Positions 1 to 9,597 of a DNA stretch of 9,597 bases are shown here, piece after piece. Both the position numbers and the translations under genes were made by a program. The first letter of the stretch is position 1, and each line of letters starts with the position of its first letter. The stretch covers positions 1,227 to 10,823 of the forward strand of contig DPSD01000736.1 of assembly GCA_003538495.1 (NCBI GenBank), given 5' to 3'. This stretch comes from Accumulibacter sp. GTDB lineage: Bacteria > Pseudomonadota > Gammaproteobacteria > Burkholderiales > Rhodocyclaceae. Under the pieces are notes generated by a model, which did no database searches, was not told the DNA's origin, and worked only from the letters and a program-made list of their open reading frames with translations.

Positions 1-330
1 GGCCTGCGCAACATGACGCACAAGGACCGTGCGCTGGCCGAGATGAGGCGCGTTCTGCGACCGGGTGGTTGCCTGCTGGTGCTCGAGTTTTCGCAAGTCT
101 GGAAGCCTCTGGCTCCGGCGTACGACTTCTATTCCTTCAAGGTCATCCCGCGCCTAGGGCAGATCATTGCGCACGACCAGAGCAGTTACCGCTACCTCGC
201 GGAGTCGATCCGGGTTCATCCTGATCAACAAGCGCTGAAGCTGCTGATGGAACAGGCGGGACTCGAATGTGTCGAATTTTTCAACTTGGCGCTGGGCGTG
301 GTTGCGCTGCATCGCGGGTTCAAGTTCTAG
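1..330 (+). CDS. ubiE: UbiE, ubiquinone/menaquinone C-methyltransferase (3' part only)
   Basis: This is the C-terminal 109 residues of a class I SAM-dependent methyltransferase; the start lies left of the window. The frame is open from base 1 and ends with TAG. UbiE methylates the benzoquinol ring (demethylmenaquinol to menaquinol, and the C-methylation step of ubiquinol synthesis) at the cytoplasmic face of the inner membrane. Visible family marks are GLRN at the very start, VLRPGG followed by LLVLEFS, then [13 protein letters not shown], the strongly conserved [13 protein letters not shown], and a C-terminus ending [10 protein letters not shown], which closely matches the end of E. coli UbiE (251 aa) as I recall it. 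The SAM-binding glycine-rich motif I lies outside the window. It is followed at once by the Tim44-like gene and then ubiJ, which fits a ubiquinone operon. The similar COQ5 family differs only by host; the assignment is secure. Confidence 0.95.
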   Translation, partial: GLRNMTHKDRALAEMRRVLRPGGCLLVLEFSQVWKPLAPAYDFYSFKVIPRLGQIIAHDQSSYRYLAESIRVHPDQQALKLLMEQAGLECVEFFNLALGVVALHRGFKF

Positions 331-334
331 GAGG
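329..334 (+). promoter_or_regulatory. Shine-Dalgarno AGGAGG of the Tim44-like gene, overlapping the ubiE stop
   Basis: A perfect AGGAGG begins inside the TAG stop codon of ubiE and lies 7 nt before a GTG codon at 342. It fixes the start of the downstream gene at GTG 342 rather than at the in-frame ATG at 267 inside ubiE. It also suggests that translation of the two genes is coupled. Confidence 0.85.
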
Positions 335-341
335 AACAATC

Positions 342-1247
342 GTGAAGAAGATTTTGTTGGCACTGACGGTTTGCGTATTGAGCTTTGGTCTGCTCGTTCA
401 CGACGCCGAGGCCAAACGCTTTGGCGGTGGCCGGTCGATGGGCATGCAGCGGCAGGCGACACCGCCTCCGGCTCCCGCACCACAGAAGGCCGCCCCGGCC
501 GCTACACCCGCTAGCGCTGCGGCACCCGCCGCCGCACCGAAACGCAGTTGGATGGGCCCCTTGGCAGGCCTGGCGGCCGGGCTGGGGATCGCTGCGCTGT
601 TGTCGCACTTCGGGCTCGGCGAGGGGATGGCCAACCTGGTGATGATCGCGCTGCTGGCGCTGGCAGCGGTCTTCGTCTTCAAGATGCTGTTTCGCCGCAA
701 GACCGCGCCGACATCGGCGGCAGAGTCTCTGCAGTTTGCCGGCGCCGCTGGCCCCGAGCGGGTGACGTCGCCGCCGCTTGATCTGCAGCAGGGTGGCTAC
801 CCCGCTGATGAGCGATCCGCGGCGCACGCCGCGCCCGCTGTTGCCAACCTGGCGCCGCAGCCCACGGCGCATATTCCGGCCGGCTTCGACACAGATGGCT
901 TCCTGCGCGTTGCCAAGGTCAACTTTGTGCGGCTGCAGGCGGCCAACGATGCCGGAAACTTGGAAGACATTCGCGAGTTCGTCAGTCCGGAGATTTTCGC
1001 GGAGATCAAGTTGCAGATGGACGAGAGAGGTCAGTCACCACAGCAGACTGACGTCGTGACGCTTGACGCGGAACTCCTCGAGGTCGTCAGCGACGGCAGC
1101 CGCCACATCGCCAGCGTGCGCATGAGCGGAATGATCCGCGAGGACGCGGGCGCGCCGGCGGTTCCGTTCGACGAGGTCTGGAACCTCTCGAAGCCGGCTG
1201 ACGGCTCCCGGGGCTGGATGGTTGCCGGGATTCAGCAACTGCCCTGA
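342..1247 (+). CDS. Tim44-like domain protein, membrane-anchored
   Basis: A 301-residue protein with a GTG start chosen by the AGGAGG 7 nt upstream. In order: a signal peptide (MKKILLALTVCVLSFGLLVH, probable cleavage after DAEA at about residue 24); a short basic, glycine-rich stretch KRFGGGRSMGMQRQ; a low-complexity Ala/Pro linker (about 39-66); two hydrophobic segments (about 74-92 and 96-117) followed by basic RRK; a second, hydrophilic linker; and a C-terminal domain from about 181 to 301 that resembles the Tim44/TIM44-like fold (GFLRVAKVNFVRLQAAND, a central EIFAEIK, and a final DEVWNLSKP...GWMVAGIQQ). In mitochondria the Tim44 C-terminal domain contacts membrane lipid and the import channel; the bacterial role is unknown. 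Proteins of this build are, to my knowledge, common between ubiE and ubiJ in Betaproteobacteria. A role in the membrane quinone-synthesis complex is inference from position only. Confidence 0.85.
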   Translation: MKKILLALTVCVLSFGLLVHDAEAKRFGGGRSMGMQRQATPPPAPAPQKAAPAATPASAAAPAAAPKRSWMGPLAGLAAGLGIAALLSHFGLGEGMANLVMIALLALAAVFVFKMLFRRKTAPTSAAESLQFAGAAGPERVTSPPLDLQQGGYPADERSAAHAAPAVANLAPQPTAHIPAGFDTDGFLRVAKVNFVRLQAANDAGNLEDIREFVSPEIFAEIKLQMDERGQSPQQTDVVTLDAELLEVVSDGSRHIASVRMSGMIREDAGAPAVPFDEVWNLSKPADGSRGWMVAGIQQLP

Positions 1248-1252
1248 TTCGC

Positions 1253-1831
1253 GTGTTCAACACGGCAGCGTTCGGATTTGCCAATCACCTCCTGGCGGGT
1301 GAAGACTGGGCGCGTCAACGCTTATTGGCGTTTTCCGGGCAGACCGCCGAGTTGCAGTTCGGTTACGCGCTGTTACGGTTCACCATATCAAAAGCCGGCT
1401 TGCTCGAGGAAGCTGACGTCGCGGCGGCGGCGCTGGTCAGCATACGTCTTGCCGACGACGCTCCGGTGCGCGCCCTCGCCGATCGTCCCTCGCTGTTTTC
1501 CAGCGCGACGGTAGCCGGCTCGGCCGAGTTCGCGGAGACCCTAGGTTTCGTTTTTCGCAACCTGCGTTGGGACGTCGAGCACGATCTCGCACAGCTGACC
1601 GGCGACGTCTTCGCCCGCCGGGCGCTGCACCTGGCGGTAGGCCTGGGGCGGTGGCAAGGCGCTAGCGCTCGCAATCTCGCGACCAGCATTGCCGAGTACC
1701 TGACCGAAGAGGAAGCCGCACTAGTGCCGCGCCGCGCGCTGGCATCGTTCTGCTCGGATGTCGATGCCCTGCGCGACGACTTGGCGCGACTCGAGAAGCG
1801 CGTCGATCGTTTGGCGCCCCGCCGGTGCTGA
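1253..1831 (+). CDS. ubiJ: UbiJ-like ubiquinone biosynthesis accessory factor (SCP2 domain)
   Basis: A 192-residue protein with a GTG start 5 nt after the stop of the Tim44-like gene. The expected size is about 200 aa for UbiJ. The first half resembles an SCP2 sterol-carrier-type lipid-binding fold (about residues 10-110, with FGYALLRFTISKAGLL and a middle part where E. coli UbiJ reads 'GDIQVVQNF' and this protein reads AGSAEFAETLGFVFRNLRWD). The end is a short heptad-like helix (about 169-189, VDALRDDLARLEKRVDRL), as in E. coli UbiJ. UbiJ is a non-catalytic factor that organises the soluble Ubi hydroxylase/methyltransferase complex and binds its lipid intermediates. No clear Shine-Dalgarno precedes the GTG, so it may depend on translation of the preceding gene; CTG and ATT codons lie just upstream in frame, so the start may be off by a few residues. 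Sequence similarity is low, as is usual for this family; position after ubiE and the Tim44-like gene carries much of the call. Confidence 0.8.
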   Translation: MFNTAAFGFANHLLAGEDWARQRLLAFSGQTAELQFGYALLRFTISKAGLLEEADVAAAALVSIRLADDAPVRALADRPSLFSSATVAGSAEFAETLGFVFRNLRWDVEHDLAQLTGDVFARRALHLAVGLGRWQGASARNLATSIAEYLTEEEAALVPRRALASFCSDVDALRDDLARLEKRVDRLAPRRC

Positions 1832-1850
1832 AGGCAGATTACGGCGGGCG

Positions 1851-1875
1851 AAAGAAAAGCAGCCGAAGCTGCTTT
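1851..1875 (-). terminator. Intrinsic terminator of the atp operon (UUCG hairpin)
   Basis: Read on the - strand there is a perfect 8-bp stem, AAAGCAGC / GCTGCTTT (1875-1868 pairing with 1863-1856), closed by a TTCG loop flanked by C and G. This is the very stable cUUCGg tetraloop. It is followed by a U-rich tail TTTTCTTT (1858-1851, sharing its first bases with the stem). It lies 53 nt beyond the atpC stop, where the operon should end. On the + strand the same stem has loop CGAA and only TTT before AGTC, so it would be a weaker terminator for the converging ubi genes. A smaller hairpin, GTCGG-TCG-CCGAC at 1877-1889, sits immediately before it. Confidence 0.85.
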
Positions 1876-1927
1876 AGTCGGTCGCCGACAAGGTCAGGGC
1901 GCGTCGGTGCCCGTCAGTTCGTTCGTC

Positions 1928-2350
1928 TCAGTGCGGGCCTCGTAGTTTCTTGATTGCCGACAACTGGGCAACCGCTTGCGCCAACTCGGCTTCGGCAGCG
2001 GCCAGGCCCATGTCCGAGGTGCGATCACGCAGAGTTTCCTCGGCGCGACGCTTGGCTTCAATCGCCTTGGCTTCGTCGAGGTCGCTGGCGCGCACCGCGG
2101 TGTCGGCCAGGACGGTGATCAGCTGCGGCTGCACCTCCAGCATCCCGCCCGACACGTAGACCAGTTCGTACTCGTCGCGATCCGGTATCTTCAGACGAAC
2201 CGTACCCGGCTTGATACGCGTCAGGAGTGGCGTGTGGCGCGGGAAGATCCCGAGTTCGCCGGCCTCGCCGGGAAATACGGCGAAGTCGGTCTGCCCGGAA
2301 AAGATCAATTCCTCGGCGCTGACGACGTCGACATGTACTCTGATTGACAT
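1928..2350 (-). CDS. atpC: ATP synthase F1 epsilon subunit
   Basis: A 140-residue protein (E. coli epsilon is 139). Epsilon forms the central stalk with gamma, binds the c-ring, and inhibits ATP hydrolysis through its C-terminal helices. The N-terminal beta-sandwich covers about residues 1-85, with the family signatures [19 protein letters not shown] (26-44) and [10 protein letters not shown] (66-75). The helical C-terminal hairpin covers about 90-140 and is rich in Ala, Glu and Arg. The ATG start is preceded by AAGGAAAG 3-10 nt upstream. It is the last gene of the operon, 68 nt after atpD, with a strong stem-loop in between, and is followed by the terminator. Confidence 0.97.
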   Translation of the reverse strand: MSIRVHVDVVSAEELIFSGQTDFAVFPGEAGELGIFPRHTPLLTRIKPGTVRLKIPDRDEYELVYVSGGMLEVQPQLITVLADTAVRASDLDEAKAIEAKRRAEETLRDRTSDMGLAAAEAELAQAVAQLSAIKKLRGPH

Positions 2351-2367
2351 GCTCTTTCCTTTGCTGG

Positions 2368-2402
2368 GTCGCTTGCGTGCCAGCGGCGGGCGCGCAAGCG
2401 AC
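2368..2402 (-). promoter_or_regulatory. Strong stem-loop between atpD and atpC
   Basis: An exact 10-bp inverted repeat, GTCGCTTGCG (2368-2377) against CGCAAGCGAC (2393-2402), extends inward by one mismatch (C/A on the transcribed strand) and three further pairs to a roughly 14-bp arm with a 7-nt loop. It fills most of the gap between the atpD stop and the atpC Shine-Dalgarno. No U-run follows on the - strand, so it is not a normal terminator. It may act as an mRNA stability or processing element, or lower epsilon output; that is inference. Confidence 0.6.
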
Positions 2403-2418
2403 GGACTCGGTTACGGCT

Positions 2419-4720
<2,302 letters not shown>

Positions 4721-4738
4721 GGCAAACTCCTCGCTCGA

Positions 4739-6277
<1,539 letters not shown>

Positions 6278-6287
6278 GGAAATTCTC

Positions 6288-6824
6288 CTAGTTCTTGAGC
6301 GCCAACCGCAGGCTCTCCAGCTTTCCGCGTACGGAAGTGTCGAGGACCTGGTCGCCAACCACAATCTTGACGCCGCCGATCAAGGACTGATCGACGACTA
6401 CTTCGGCCGTTAGCCGGGTCTTGAAGCGTGTCTCCAGGTCCGCGATCAGAGCCTTGCGCTGCTCTTCGTCAAGCGGAAAGGCACTGTAGATCGTGGCTTC
6501 CTTGACGCCTTCCTGGGTAGCCTTCAGAGCCTCGAAGAGGCCTGCGATCTCTGGCAAAGCGGAAAGACGCTCATTGGCTGCGAGGACATCGATCAGATTG
6601 GCTTCACTAGCTTCGAGCGCCTTGCCTACCAGCGATTTGAAAAGCTCGCTCTTCTGCGCCGCTGACAGTTCGGGATTGCCGATGCATGAACGCATCCGCT
6701 GATCGCCGGCGATATCGGAAAGCAGCGACAGCCGCTCGGACCAGCCCGCCAGCGCCTTGTTTTCCAGCGCCAGGCGAAAGACCGCTTCAGCGTAGGGACG
6801 TGCGATGGTTACGAGTTCGGCCAT
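6288..6824 (-). CDS. atpH: ATP synthase F1 delta subunit
   Basis: A 178-residue protein (E. coli delta is 177). Delta sits on top of F1 and ties it to the peripheral stalk formed by the b subunits. The N-terminal six-helix domain begins [19 protein letters not shown], the typical start. The family signature near the C-terminus, [20 protein letters not shown], is at 148-167. Its ATG is 4 nt beyond the atpF stop, and its probable Shine-Dalgarno (AGGAAC) lies inside the end of atpF, so the two genes are likely translationally coupled. Its TAG stop is part of the Shine-Dalgarno of atpA. Confidence 0.97.
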   Translation of the reverse strand: MAELVTIARPYAEAVFRLALENKALAGWSERLSLLSDIAGDQRMRSCIGNPELSAAQKSELFKSLVGKALEASEANLIDVLAANERLSALPEIAGLFEALKATQEGVKEATIYSAFPLDEEQRKALIADLETRFKTRLTAEVVVDQSLIGGVKIVVGDQVLDTSVRGKLESLRLALKN

Positions 6825-6828
6825 GGTT

Positions 6829-7299
6829 TCAGAGTTCCTGCTTCAGCGCGGCCAGGATTTCGGCATGCCCCTTGGCATCGACCTCACGCTTCAGGATGCG
6901 CTCGGCACCGGCCACGGCGAGATCGGCAACGCGGCCTCTCAATTCGGCTCTGGCGTGCTCGACTTGCTGGGCGATTTCGGCCTGTGCCGATGCGACGACC
7001 TTGTCGGCTTCGACTTTCGCGGCCTGTTTGGCCTCTTCGATCACCATTAACGCGCGCTTTTCGGCGGCTGCAATGATCTCGGCAGACTTCCCCTTGGCTT
7101 CGCGCAAGGAATCGGCAGAACGCTTCCCGGCCAGCTCCAGCTCGTGTTTGCCACGCTCACCGGCGGCAAGCCCGTCGGCGATCAGTGCCTGACGATCGGC
7201 GATGGCCTTTTGCAGCGGTGGCCAGACGTACTTCATGGTGATCCAGATGAAGACGCCGAACCAGATTGCTTCGCCAAATAACGTTGCGTTGATATCCAC
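6829..7299 (-). CDS. atpF: ATP synthase Fo subunit b
   Basis: A 156-residue protein, the same length as E. coli b. The b dimer is the peripheral stalk (stator) that links the membrane a subunit to delta and alpha. One N-terminal membrane helix (about residues 7-27, [20 protein letters not shown]) is followed by the conserved [11 protein letters not shown] and a long, charged, Ala-rich helix to about residue 125, with no Pro or Gly breaks of note, as expected for a right-handed coiled coil. The end, [17 protein letters not shown], matches the delta-binding part of the family. The start is GTG, supported by a near-perfect Shine-Dalgarno and by the family N-terminus (xDINATLFG). Confidence 0.97.
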   Translation of the reverse strand: MDINATLFGEAIWFGVFIWITMKYVWPPLQKAIADRQALIADGLAAGERGKHELELAGKRSADSLREAKGKSAEIIAAAEKRALMVIEEAKQAAKVEADKVVASAQAEIAQQVEHARAELRGRVADLAVAGAERILKREVDAKGHAEILAALKQEL

Positions 7300-7303
7300 G
7301 CTA

Positions 7304-7313
7304 ACCTCCTTTT
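7304..7313 (-). promoter_or_regulatory. Strong Shine-Dalgarno of atpF before a GTG start
   Basis: Read on the - strand, AAAAGGAGGT lies 4 nt before the GTG start of atpF. It is the closest match to the 16S anti-Shine-Dalgarno in this operon and decides the GTG start, since no ATG fits. A strong site may compensate for the weaker start codon. Confidence 0.8.
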
Positions 7314-7339
7314 AAGAGTGAGTCAGGAAGGAGACGCGA

Positions 7340-8527
<1,188 letters not shown>

Positions 8528-8607
8528 CTATTTCAATAAGTGGGTTTTGGATGAACACGCGGGGCGTTCCCATTCAAAACCAACCTTGGCAAAACTTCGC
8601 CCTTCGG

Positions 8608-8985
8608 CTATTTGCCGTTTCGGCCTGCCACAGCAGCCAGCCAGGCAAACTGGGCCAGCACCAAGCCAAGCAGCAAGGGCAGCGGATCCAGCTTCAACAC
8701 GCCGAGTCCCAGGCTCAACAAGGCAACCAACAGGATCAGGCGCTCGACGCTGACGCGAACAAACATCTTCAACAATCGATGCTGATCCCATTCCGGGTGA
8801 GCCATCGACTCCTGCTCACGCCAGGCCAGTACCGCGCTCACGGCCAGCGCGACGAACACGCCATATGCAGCCGCCAGTCCCGCATCCATCCCTGCAATCG
8901 CAGCGCCGCTTAGCGCGGCCACGAACACGAGCACCGACTGCGCCCGAACCACCCGTCGGGTGCCGGTTGTGATGCCGTTAAACAT
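8608..8985 (-). CDS. atpI: AtpI, ATP synthase-associated membrane protein
   Basis: A 125-residue protein with four predicted membrane segments (about 14-32, 34-54, 83-97 and 103-121). AtpI lies at the head of many atp operons; it is not part of the enzyme but has been implicated in c-ring assembly and stability. Its sequence is poorly conserved; the size, the hydrophobic layout, a basic patch between helices 2 and 3 (WDQHRLLKMFVR), and its place directly before atpB support the call. No clear Shine-Dalgarno precedes the ATG, so either the gene is weakly translated or the start is not exactly here. It is 86 nt before atpB. Confidence 0.88.
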   Translation of the reverse strand: MFNGITTGTRRVVRAQSVLVFVAALSGAAIAGMDAGLAAAYGVFVALAVSAVLAWREQESMAHPEWDQHRLLKMFVRVSVERLILLVALLSLGLGVLKLDPLPLLLGLVLAQFAWLAAVAGRNGK

Positions 8986-8996
8986 TTAGCCAATCA

Positions 8997-9024
8997 ATTA
9001 TGATACTAGATTTAGTGCGGTCTA
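8997..9024 (-). promoter_or_regulatory. Possible sigma-70 promoter of the atp operon
   Basis: On the - strand, TAGACC (9024-9019; 4 of 6 to TTGACA) and CATAAT (9002-8997; 5 of 6 to TATAAT) are 16 nt apart, just upstream of atpI. An overlapping alternative pairs TTGCAT with TATCAT at 18 nt. The gap is more AT-rich than its surroundings, as expected for a promoter. The match is only moderate and unproven; the operon could also be read from upstream par genes. Confidence 0.4.
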
Positions 9025-9028
9025 TGCA

Positions 9029-9049
9029 ATCATCAGGCTGCTTGATGAT
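9029..9049. repeat. Inverted repeat in the parB-atpI gap
   Basis: ATCATCA (9029-9035) and TGATGAT (9043-9049) are perfect complements separated by 7 nt. It lies just upstream of the proposed -35. Neither side has a U-run, so it is a poor terminator for parB. It could be a binding site for a dimeric regulator, or a chance repeat. Confidence 0.4.
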
Positions 9050-9085
9050 GAATTTCAGTACGTAGTGATGTTGCTGGCGGGCCCG

Positions 9086-9597
9086 CTACAACTGGATTCC
9101 CAGACGTTGCAGCAGACCCTGCAACTCTTCCGCGCTGGCGAACTGGAGTGTGAGTTTGCCACTGCCTTTGCTGTTGGTTCGCACGTGGGCCGTCATGCCC
9201 AGGGCATCCGACAGCGCCTCTTCCAGGCGAAGCGTGTCACGCGAAACGGTCCGGCCGTCGGCTGGCGCGGCGGCGACGTCCTTCAGGCGCGCCACCCGAC
9301 GCTCGACCTCGCGCACCGACAGGCCTTTGGTTTCGATTTCGTGCGCCAACTCGCGCTGTGCGCCTGCATGCAAGGGCAGCAGCGCACGCGCATGGCCCAT
9401 CTCGATCAACCCGGCGGTGAGCATATCCTGCACCGGGTGCGACAAGTTCAGCAGACGCAACAGGTTGGATACGGCCGCCCGCGATTTCCCGACCGCCTGT
9501 GCGGCCGCATCGTGGGTCATGCCGAATTCGTGGATCAGGCGCTGCAGGCCATGCGCTTCGTCAATGGCATTGAGGTCCTCGCGCTGGATGTTCTCGA
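9086..9597 (-). CDS. parB: ParB, chromosome-partitioning protein (C-terminal part)
   Basis: The frame is open to the right edge, so the N-terminal part is outside the window; about 170 residues are visible. ParB binds centromere-like parS sites, loads as a CTP-dependent clamp and works with ParA to segregate origins. The visible part starts at ENIQREDLNAIDEAHGLQRL, the end of the ParB/Srx core, followed by a helix-turn-helix (FGMTHDAAAQAVGKSRAAVS, then NLLRLLNL) and a second DNA-binding helical part (VQDMLTAGLIEMGHARALLP). The C-terminal dimerisation domain ends GKLTLQFASAEELQGLLQRL. The CTP-binding GERRxR motif must lie beyond the edge. Its place upstream of atpI on the same strand matches the gid-par-atp order near many proteobacterial origins, so this is the chromosomal rather than a plasmid copy. 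Confidence 0.95.
   Translation of the reverse strand, partial: ENIQREDLNAIDEAHGLQRLIHEFGMTHDAAAQAVGKSRAAVSNLLRLLNLSHPVQDMLTAGLIEMGHARALLPLHAGAQRELAHEIETKGLSVREVERRVARLKDVAAAPADGRTVSRDTLRLEEALSDALGMTAHVRTNSKGSGKLTLQFASAEELQGLLQRLGIQL

Noticed and set aside
267..341. N-terminal extension of the Tim44-like protein to the ATG at 267
   Set aside because: It overlaps the end of ubiE, would put 25 residues before a clear signal peptide, and ignores the AGGAGG placed 7 nt before GTG 342.
6278..6364. Upstream start for atpA giving 29 extra residues
   Set aside because: The extension lies within atpH and has no likeness to alpha subunits; the ATG at 6277 has its own Shine-Dalgarno and the family N-terminus.
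8986..9085. Possible origin or parS site next to parB
   Set aside because: No DnaA-box cluster and no sequence resembling the 16-bp parS palindrome was seen in this gap or elsewhere in the window; the origin may still lie nearby outside it.

Overview
This window looks like ordinary core chromosome from a GC-rich Betaproteobacterium. A Rhodocyclales member (for example an Accumulibacter-like organism) is my best guess. That guess rests on the gene order (parB-atpIBEFHAGDC, and ubiE - Tim44-like gene - ubiJ), on proteins that look close to proteobacterial counterparts recalled from memory, and on codon bias. No search was run, so the genus is tentative.

Left part, + strand (1-1831): a compact gene group made of the 3' end of ubiE (ubiquinone/menaquinone C-methyltransferase), a secreted or membrane-anchored Tim44-like protein, and a ubiJ-like SCP2-domain protein. 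The genes are nearly touching (the Shine-Dalgarno of the second overlaps the stop of the first; 5 nt separate the second from the third), so they are probably one operon for aerobic ubiquinone synthesis. The ubiB gene that usually follows ubiJ in proteobacteria is not here.

Centre, - strand (1928-8985): a complete F1Fo ATP synthase operon in the classical order atpI-atpB-atpE-atpF-atpH-atpA-atpG-atpD-atpC, read right to left. All nine genes look intact, with normal lengths and the expected catalytic residues: the a-subunit Arg, the c-subunit Asp, P-loops in alpha and beta, and the alpha Arg finger. A hairpin with a UUCG loop and a U-rich tail between ubiJ and atpC is a convincing terminator for this operon. 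The ubi group converges on the same 96-nt gap. A second strong stem-loop sits between atpD and atpC.

Right edge, - strand (9086-9597): the C-terminal two thirds of chromosomal parB, upstream of atpI. This matches the conserved gid-par-atp neighbourhood often found close to the replication origin. The 100-nt parB-atpI gap holds a possible promoter and an inverted repeat.

Functionally, the window joins respiratory quinone synthesis and oxidative phosphorylation, next to chromosome partitioning. I found no mobile element, CRISPR array, tRNA, rRNA or defence system, and no evidence for a new biological system. No gene-free stretch exceeds about 100 nt. The points worth checking are small: RNA structures in the atp operon, the Tim44-like protein within the ubi group, and the absence of ubiB.
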